64,000 nt of DNA from Actinophytocola glycyrrhizae (GTDB lineage: Bacteria; Actinomycetota; Actinomycetes; Mycobacteriales; Pseudonocardiaceae), in NCBI RefSeq assembly GCF_042653545.1, contig NZ_JBHSIS010000017.1, positions 1 through 64,000 of the forward strand, read 5' to 3'. The translations under genes were made by a program, and so were the position numbers. Below the pieces are notes generated by a model. The model was not told the origin of the DNA, did no database searches, and saw only the letters and a program-made list of their open reading frames with translations. Below, piece after piece: positions 34,909 through 41,700 of the stretch. Within the stretch, counting starts at the first letter, position 1. The number at the start of each line of letters is the position of its first letter.

Positions 34909-35724
34909 TCAGGCCTTGAACTGGCCCGGCCGCCTGCCCTCACCGGCGGGCCCGCGGTAGCACTGCGCGACGTCCAGCCACGCGTCCGCGTCGGGGCCGG
35001 TGGCGCTCAGCGCGAGGTCGTCGCGGTGGCGGCGGCGCGTGGCCAGCAGGCAGAAGTCCACGGCGGGGCCGGTGATCTTCTGCTCGGCGTCGGCGGGACC
35101 GAACTCCCACGTGGCGCCCGACGGGGCGGTGAGTTCGTAGCGGAATTGGGTGTCCGGCGGGGTCAGCCCCCTGGACTGGTAGCCGAAGTCCCACGTGAGG
35201 GTGACGAAGAGGGCGATCCACCACAGCCGGTCGGTGTACTCGCGGGTGACGCCGAGCCCGTCGGCGATGTCCTGGCCGTGGGCGAACAGCTCCATCATGC
35301 CCGCGGAGGCCAGCACGGCCGGGGGCAGGGGCCGGACCAGCCAGGGCACCACCTGGTCGGCGGGCACCGCGGCGAGGGCCTTGATCGCCGTGTCGCGCTC
35401 GGCCCGCCAGCGCGACAGCAGCACCTCGGGCGGGTCGCCGAGGTAGTCGGCGAGCGCGGCCTCGACCGCGCCCTCGAAGTTCGCGGCCGCCTTCGCGGCC
35501 ATCGCGCCGAACAACTCCGCGTCGGAGGCGGCGGTGCCCGCGAGGCGGAAGATGAACGCGAGGTGCGCGACCTGGTGGGCGACGGTCCACCCCGGCGCCG
35601 GTGTCGGTCGTTGCCAGCCGGTTTCGGCGACTCCGGTGACGAGTCCCTCGAACGCCTCGGCGTCCGCGGTCAGGTCGGAGATCACGTCTCGCTGCGTCAC
35701 GCGCCTTGTCCTCTCGCCCGTCAC
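34909..35724 (-). CDS. TIGR03084-type DinB-fold protein
   Basis: 271 residues. The N-terminal four-helix DinB/MDMPI domain shows WTVAHQVAHLAFIF and a second His in MELFAHGQDIADGLG, giving a three-His metal site. The C-terminal half (FRYELTAPSGATWEFGPADAEQKITGPAVDFCLLATRR) is the domain of TIGR03084 proteins, related to mycothiol-dependent maleylpyruvate isomerase. It lies first in the operon with chorismate mutase and DAHP synthase (GTG start 35724). A thiol-dependent transfer or protection role is plausible; substrate unknown. Confidence 0.85.
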   Translation of the reverse strand: MTGERTRRVTQRDVISDLTADAEAFEGLVTGVAETGWQRPTPAPGWTVAHQVAHLAFIFRLAGTAASDAELFGAMAAKAAANFEGAVEAALADYLGDPPEVLLSRWRAERDTAIKALAAVPADQVVPWLVRPLPPAVLASAGMMELFAHGQDIADGLGVTREYTDRLWWIALFVTLTWDFGYQSRGLTPPDTQFRYELTAPSGATWEFGPADAEQKITGPAVDFCLLATRRRHRDDLALSATGPDADAWLDVAQCYRGPAGEGRRPGQFKA

Positions 35725-35809
35725 TGTCTTCCCTACCAGGATGACCGTGGCGGGCCGGACTGTCTTATCCGCGCATGCCTTGTGTACCAGGCTGTTCCAG
35801 CGAGGCGTC

Positions 35810-36133
35810 TCAGCGTGCGCTGTCGCGGAAACGGGCCGACTCGGCGGGTGGCCCGATGTGGACGACGCCGAAGGAGTCGAAGCAGTTGATCCGGATCTTC
35901 ATCACCAGGTCGTCCTTGACGATGACGAAGAGCTCGTTCGGCCGCTGGTAGTCGTCCACCACCCGGTAGCTGCGGAACAAGGTGCCCTCGACCATCGCGA
36001 ACAACGCCTTGTGCGCCGCGTTCTTCGCGTGCTGGCTCGCCGTGGTCGCCCACTCCTCGAAGACCTCGACACCGGTCTCGAGACGGAATCGCGTGCGGGG
36101 GATGGTGCTGTCCTGCTGGTGGTACTCGTTCAT
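35810..36133 (-). CDS. Unrecognised 107-residue protein
   Basis: Starts at ATG 36133 (MNEYHQQDSTIPRTRF). It has a compact mixed sequence with EEWATTASQHAKNAAHKALFAMVEGTLF and RPNELFVIVKDDLVMKIRINCFDSFGVVHIG, suggesting an alpha/beta sandwich. It is divergent from the TetR gene with a palindrome-rich gap, so it is the likely repression target. I do not recognise the family. Similar-sized unknown proteins (E1-type) occur in enediyne clusters, but no match could be made by eye. Confidence 0.7.
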   Translation of the reverse strand: MNEYHQQDSTIPRTRFRLETGVEVFEEWATTASQHAKNAAHKALFAMVEGTLFRSYRVVDDYQRPNELFVIVKDDLVMKIRINCFDSFGVVHIGPPAESARFRDSAR

Positions 36134-36186
36134 GACCGCACCTGCCTGCTCAGATCCATAACGGTGTTGTACTACCAAGATAGCGG

Positions 36187-36232
36187 TGTTATGTAACATT
36201 GTCAATCTCGTCGCGCGACATGCGACAATGTC
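36187..36232. promoter_or_regulatory. Palindromic operator candidates before the TetR gene
   Basis: In the 102-base divergent region are TGTTA-TG-TAACA (36187-36198), GACAT-N6-ATGTC (36217-36232) and an overlapping inverted pair ACATTGTC/GACAATGT (36196-36203 and 36224-36231). The last ends 3 bases before the GTG start. TetR repressors bind such symmetric sites and usually control their own gene. Confidence 0.5.
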
Positions 36233-36235
36233 CAC

Positions 36236-36991
36236 GTGAGCCCCAGACGTCGTGACCCAGCCACCCGTGCAGAACTGATCGAGATCTCCGCCCGCCTCCT
36301 TGCGGAGGAAGGGTCGGAGGCGATGTCGAGCCGCCGCATCGCCAAGGAAGCGGGTACCTCGACAATGGCCGTCTACACACATTTCGGCAGCATGAGTGGT
36401 CTCGTGCGGGAAATGGTGCACGAGGGCTTCGGCAGACTCGCGGCCGCGTTCGACCGCATCACGTGGTCGGACGACCCCGTCAGGGACCTCGCGGTGATCG
36501 GGCGCGTGTACCGCAGGACGGCGGTGTCGAACGCGCACCTGTACTCGGTCATGTTCGGGGACCGCGCGATCGCCGGCTTCGAGCTCAGCGAGGAGGACCG
36601 GCAGTACGGCCGGTTCAACCTCCTGCCCGTGGTCGAGTGCGCGGCGCGCTGCGTCGAGGCGGGGCGGTTCCGTGGCGAGGACGCGATGCTGGTGGCGCAC
36701 CACATGTGGCTCGCCATGCACGGCGGGGTCACGCTGGAGCTCAACGGCTACCTGATCGACCCGTGCGACGCGGACCGGTGCTTCGAGAGCCAGACGGTCA
36801 CGCTGATGGTCGGCGCGGGGGACACCCTCGAAGCGGCGCAGGCGTCAGTGCTCGCCTCGGCGGAGGCGTTCGCCAGGGACTTCGGGGACGGTGTGGGAGA
36901 AGGCGCGTCAGCTGCTGAGCCGGAGGCGGCCGGTGACGGGCTCGACGGGGGTGGCGGGCGGCGTGAACGGACCCCAAGTAAAAGCGGGTAG
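36236..36991 (+). CDS. TetR/AcrR-family repressor
   Basis: 251 residues from GTG 36236. The helix-turn-helix domain is at 8-55 (LIEISARLLAEEGSEAMSSRRIAKEAGTSTMAVYTHFGS). The C-terminal ligand domain carries HHMWLAMHG (WHG-type). The last 25 residues are low-complexity (Gly, Glu, Arg) and overlap the convergent DinB-fold gene by 84 bases, so the real end may have been extended by loss of a stop. It probably represses the small gene at 35810-36133 and itself, and perhaps the precursor operon. Confidence 0.9.
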   Translation: MSPRRRDPATRAELIEISARLLAEEGSEAMSSRRIAKEAGTSTMAVYTHFGSMSGLVREMVHEGFGRLAAAFDRITWSDDPVRDLAVIGRVYRRTAVSNAHLYSVMFGDRAIAGFELSEEDRQYGRFNLLPVVECAARCVEAGRFRGEDAMLVAHHMWLAMHGGVTLELNGYLIDPCDADRCFESQTVTLMVGAGDTLEAAQASVLASAEAFARDFGDGVGEGASAAEPEAAGDGLDGGGGRRERTPSKSG

Positions 36992-37645
36992 CCACCGGTG
37001 TGAGCCGCGGTCCCAGTCCAGCGCGGTGATCTGCGCGTGGCTGCGGCGCCCGGCGAGCGACCGGTACAGGTCGTAGCGGTCCGCGGTCAGTGTGGCAGCA
37101 GGCGCACCGTCCCCGACTATCCACTGTGTACTGACGGTGGACAGCCGCAGGGCGGGTAAGCCGTGGTCGCTCACCGCGGCGGCGAACCCGTTGGCGAGCA
37201 CCTCGAACGCGCCCGCGAACGCGGGGTGCTCGCGGGGCAGTGCCGCGCCGATCGCGTAGCGGATGTCCAGCTCGTGGGTGAACGCGTCCATGGCGAGGAT
37301 GCTGCCCGTGCGGCCGCCGCGTTCCGCGAGCAGCACGTCGACCTCGGCGCCGAGGCGGTCCCACGCCGCGAGAAGTTCCGGGATGTCCATGTCCGACGAC
37401 GAGGAGGGCTGGGCCGACGGATAGCCCGATAGCCTGCCGATCGAGGTCGCCGCGACGCCGACCAGGTGTGTCACCAGTCCCCGGAGCGTCCACTCCGGAC
37501 ACGACGGCACGACCGGGTCCTCGACCACACGTGGTGCCCTGAGCAGTTCCAGCACACTGCCGCGCACGTACCGGTAGCTCTCGTGGTTGGGCACCCGCTC
37601 ACCGCGCAGTGTGGGTGTGCCGACCTCGTACAGTTTCGTGTCCAT
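36908..37645 (-). CDS. Mycothiol-dependent maleylpyruvate isomerase-family (DinB-fold) protein
   Basis: 245 residues from ATG 37645 (GGGAG seven bases upstream). MDMPI N-domain: YRYVRGSVLELLRA, CPEWTLRGLVTHLVGVAA and AFTHELDIRYAIG contain the three His/Asp positions of the metal site. The C-domain (LSTVSTQWIVGDG..ATLTADRYDLYRSLAGRRS) is the MDMPI C-terminal fold. It follows the flavin reductase gene by 59 bases and is the last gene of the PKSE operon. In actinomycetes these proteins transfer mycothiol or use it as cofactor; in an enediyne-like locus detoxification or opening of a reactive ring is a possibility (inference). Confidence 0.85.
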   Translation of the reverse strand: MDTKLYEVGTPTLRGERVPNHESYRYVRGSVLELLRAPRVVEDPVVPSCPEWTLRGLVTHLVGVAATSIGRLSGYPSAQPSSSSDMDIPELLAAWDRLGAEVDVLLAERGGRTGSILAMDAFTHELDIRYAIGAALPREHPAFAGAFEVLANGFAAAVSDHGLPALRLSTVSTQWIVGDGAPAATLTADRYDLYRSLAGRRSHAQITALDWDRGSHRWLPAFTWGPFTPPATPVEPVTGRLRLSS

Positions 37646-37704
37646 GGTCAAACTCCCGGTCGTTGCGTGCGCCCGTCGTGGTCGTCGTGGTCGTCGCGCC
37701 CGGC

Positions 37705-38274
37705 TCAGGCCGACTTTGCGGCGGGCGGGCCGTGCTGGTGGAAGCCGCCGCCGACGAACAGCAGCGCCTGGCCGCTCGCGTGGCTCGCGCTGCGGACGAT
37801 GCCGAGGAAGATCGAGTGGTCGCCGCCCTCGTAGACCTCCTTGAGCTCGCACTCGAGCCACGCGAGCGATCCGGTCAGCAGCGGCACACCGGTGTGCCGC
37901 CCCGGGAACCAGTCGACGCGGTCGAACTGCGACATGCCCGCGGGGCGGCCCTTGCTCGCGAAGTAGCGCGCGACGCTCTCCTGCTCACTGCTGAGCACCG
38001 AGACGCCGAACCCTCTCGCGTCGAGGATCGTCTCGTGCATGCGTGCGGTACGGGCCACACAGCACAGCACCATCGGCGGGTCGAGCGAGACGGACGTGAA
38101 CGCGTTCGCCGTCATCGCGTGCGCCATCTTGCCCCGGGCGGTCAGCACCGTGATCCCCGTGGCGAACTGGGCCATCACGTCCCGCAGCGCCCGCTGGGTC
38201 GTCTCCTGCTCCTGTGCGCGCAGTACCCGCACCGGTTCGGTGCGGGGCTGCGGTTCCTGCTGTGCGGTGGTCAA
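37705..38274 (-). CDS. Flavin reductase, E6-like
   Basis: 189 residues from TTG 38274, whose last two bases overlap the thioesterase stop (TTGA) with AGGGAG five bases before it; longer frames upstream are out of character. It has the HpaC-type split barrel: VMAQFATGITVLTA, AMTANAFTSVSLDPPMVLCCV, FGVSVLSSEQ, and SLAWLECELKEVYEGGDHSIFLG. It supplies reduced FMN/FAD to a two-component monooxygenase. E6 flavin reductases are conserved in enediyne clusters, e.g. SgcE6. The matching oxygenase is not obvious in the window. Confidence 0.9.
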   Translation of the reverse strand: MTTAQQEPQPRTEPVRVLRAQEQETTQRALRDVMAQFATGITVLTARGKMAHAMTANAFTSVSLDPPMVLCCVARTARMHETILDARGFGVSVLSSEQESVARYFASKGRPAGMSQFDRVDWFPGRHTGVPLLTGSLAWLECELKEVYEGGDHSIFLGIVRSASHASGQALLFVGGGFHQHGPPAAKSA

Positions 38275-38747
38275 CGCGACTCCCTGGCACCCGAGTCCAC
38301 GCGCCGCCCCACCGTCTCGGGGATCATCGTGAACGGTTCGAGTGCCGCACGCAGGGCGGCAGGCACCCGGGTTGGCACCGTGTCGTTGTTCGGGCCCCGC
38401 ATGCACGCGATCCGCTGCCGGCCCCTGGCCACGAGGTTCTCCAGGCCGTCCATCAGCTTCACGTAGTCGAACGTGAACTGGATCTGCGTCTGGGTCAGCT
38501 CCTCCAGCCGCATCCGCACGCTCAGCTCGTCGAAGGCGGTGATCTCGGCGAAGAACTCGCAGTCCACCTTCAACGTGAACAGCTTCAGATCTCCCCGGAG
38601 CTCCGCGATCACCTCGGGCGCCATCTCTTTGAGGAACATCTCGCGGCATCGTCCCTGCCAGCGCAGGTAGTTCACGTAATAGACGTTGCCGGCGATATTT
38701 GTGTCCTCGAAACCCACCGTGTGGCGGATCTCGTAGTACGCGGCCAT
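38271..38747 (-). CDS. Enediyne polyketide thioesterase, E10/CalE7-like
   Basis: 158 residues, hot-dog fold. The stretch HTVGFEDTNIAGNVYYVNY followed by LRWQGRCREMF is almost diagnostic of the enediyne thioesterases CalE7/SgcE10/DynE7; Asn17 and Arg35 match the residues known to be needed in CalE7. These enzymes release the linear polyene (heptaene or methylketone precursors) from the PKSE carrier. ATG 38747 lies one base after the PKSE stop, so they are translationally coupled. This gene appears fully intact, in contrast to the KS domain of its partner. Confidence 0.95.
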   Translation of the reverse strand: MAAYYEIRHTVGFEDTNIAGNVYYVNYLRWQGRCREMFLKEMAPEVIAELRGDLKLFTLKVDCEFFAEITAFDELSVRMRLEELTQTQIQFTFDYVKLMDGLENLVARGRQRIACMRGPNNDTVPTRVPAALRAALEPFTMIPETVGRRVDSGARESR

Positions 38748-38748
38748 G

Positions 38749-41700
38749 TCAGTTCTCCCTTCCCGACAAGACAGTGAAGACCACCTGATCGGGGATGTCG
38801 TTGACAGTGGTCACCCATGTCACGATCCGTGTCTCGCCGTCCGCCAGCACCACCCGGCCCTCCGGCGTGACCCGGTCGAATATGAGGGACCGGGACGGCA
38901 TCCCTGCCTTGCGCAGGCATTCCAGCGCGCCCCAGATCCTGGTCGCCGCCACCGCGGCCGACTCGTCTGCCTCCGTCGCGACCTGCTCGCGCACCGATCG
39001 GTGCCGGGCGCTGAGCAGCATGTCCCAGTCCTCCTCGGTGCGTTCGGTCACCACCTCCACGTCGCAGGCGAGTCGCCCGGTCCCGACGGCGACCACGGTG
39101 AGACCGGCGCCGTGTGACGCCGACACCGTGCCGCCCTCGATCGCCAGCCGTCCGTCGGTGCCGTGCCGCACACCCGCTCTGCGGTCCAGCGCCCTGCTCG
39201 CCGCGAGCTCGATCTGCGCCAGCCGGTCCGCGGGTTCCATCAGCCCGGTCACCGGGTCCGGTTCGACGACGACCTTCGTGGTGGCGCCGAGCACGGCCTC
39301 GGTCACGCGTTCCAGCTGCGGGCCGAGCAGCGCGGGCACCCATGGCCCCGCGTCACCGCGCGTGCCGGTCGCACACAGCGTCAGGCCCTCCCAGCGCTCC
39401 ACCCGGTCACCCGAGGGAGTCAGCACGTCGACGTCGAACACGTGGAGATCGCCGTCCCGCTCGCGTTCCCGGGCGTCCACGACCACGACCTCGGGGTCGC
39501 GGCCCGCCGGATCCGCGGGATAGAGCCGCTCGACCCGCGCGGGCAGCAGCGTCTCGCCGGGCACACAGCACTGGATGGAGTGGATGACCGCGTCCCGCGT
39601 GCCCGGGTCGGCGAGCACCCGGTCCTGGTCGTGGAACGCGCCGAACCACGATGCCTGTGGCGTGGTGGCCACCTCGGCGACCACCCGCCGGGCCGCCACC
39701 TTCCGGTAGGACAGCAGACGCTGGAAACGCTTGCCCTGGAACAGGATCCCGCCGTACAGGTCGGTCACCGGGTCCACCGCGACCGAGGGCAGCCCGGTCG
39801 GGACCGCCGGTGGCGGGACGGTGGGTTCCTGGCCGGTGAAGCGCACCAGAGCGCGGAAGTGGTCGGTGGCGAACCCGGTTTCCTCGCTGCGCACCGCGAC
39901 CGCGACCGACCCGGCGTTCCTGGTGAGCGCCAGCACCCGGATCCTGGTCGAGCCACCCGGCCGGACCACGATGGGGCGCAGGAACTCCATGTCCTCGAGC
40001 AGTGGCGGCGCGGTGGCGCCGGAGAGCGCGGTGGCCACCTGGGTCATCGCCTCCATGCCGAGCACCGCGGGGAAGAGCAGGTCGCCGCCGACCAGGTGGT
40101 CGGACAGGTACGGGTCGCTGTCCTGGGCCAGCGCCACCTCGGTGACCAGCTCGACACCCGGGTACTGGACCAGCACCCGGTCGAGGAAACGGGTCTGTGG
40201 CAGCGCTCTGCGGTCGTAGGTGATCGTGGGCAGGGCCGCCGTGCGGCCGCTGACCACCAGCACCGGCGGTGCCGCCGCGTCGGCCAGCGCCCTGCGCAGC
40301 ACGGCAAGTCCGTCCTCGAGCGAGATCGGGGTGACGCCCTCGCGCATCAGCGCCTCGACGACACCGAGCTTCTCGCCCATGCCCGTGCCGGACCACACCG
40401 ACCACTCGATGGCCAGCGCCCGCGCGTCCGGGTGCCTGCGCCCGAAGTCCACGGTCAGCTCGGTCAGCCAGTCGTTGGCGGTGGCGTAGTGCGCCGAACC
40501 GCGCAACCCGGCCCGCCCGACGATACTGCCGAAGGTGACCAGGAGCCGCACGTTGTCCTCGCCGACCGCGTCGAGCACGGTCCGCAGACCGTCGACCTTG
40601 GGTGCGATCGTGCCGCGCATCTGCTCGGCGGTGAGGTTCTCCAGCGCGGCGGGTTCGTGGCTGCCCGCACCGTGCAGCACGGCGGTGACCGGCCCGAACG
40701 CCGCCTCGATCCGCGCGACCGCGGCCCCGACCTCCTCGGCCACGGTCACGTCGGCCCGTTCGTAGCGCACCCGGACGCCCGCCGCGACCATGCGCGCCAG
40801 GTTGGCCGAGACCTCGTCGTCCGCCGTGGGGTCGGCGCGGCCGACCAGCGCGAGGGCGGCCCCGGAGTCCTGTGCCGCGGCGAGCGCGCACTCGGCGGTG
40901 ATGCCTTTGGCGCCACCCGTCACGAGCAGCACGTCGTCCGCGCCGAGGGGGGTGGCCGCCGCGTCCGGCCCGTCCGGGCCGAGGCCGGGCACCGCCCGCA
41001 GCATCGGCACCGTCCTGGTGCCGTCCGCGAGGTAGCGGACCTCGGAGTAGCCGATCGTCTCGACGACGTCGCCGAGCACGTTGTTCACCGCGACGTCGAC
41101 GGCCTCTGGGGTCGTCGGCGTCGCGTCGGCGAGACCGATCACCGTGGTGCGGACCGACGGGTACTCCAGATGCAGGGTGCGGGCCAGTCCCGCGGCGCCG
41201 AAACCCTGCTGTACCACGACGAACCGGGTGTCCTGGCCCGCCATGGCCGCCGCCCGGCCTGCCCGCAGGACCAACTCGGCGTGCTCCTCGCCACTGGCGG
41301 GCAGGCACAGGAGCACGCCCTCGCCCACCGCCGCGCCGGCCAGCGCGGCCCGCAGCCGCTCGGCGAACGGGTGGCCCGCCGGGGCACGCAGTTTCCACGG
41401 GCCGAGCCGGTCGATGCCGATCCCCAGCGACGGCCGCTCGGCAGGCACGTACTCCACCGAGAACGGGCGCACCCACGGCGCGTAGCCGGGGACCTCGCCG
41501 GAGAGCACGCCGTCCAGCGCGGTCTCGTCGAGCTGGTCGATCAGGTCCGCCAGCTCACCGAGGGTGGCCACGGCGAAGCTCGTCGTCGCGGTGAGCGCGG
41601 GACGACCGAGCTCCTGCACGGCGGTGTTGACGAGCTGGCCGACGGCGATCGAGCTCAGGTGCAGGTCGTCGAGCGGGTGAGTGCGCGCGGTCAGCGTCTC

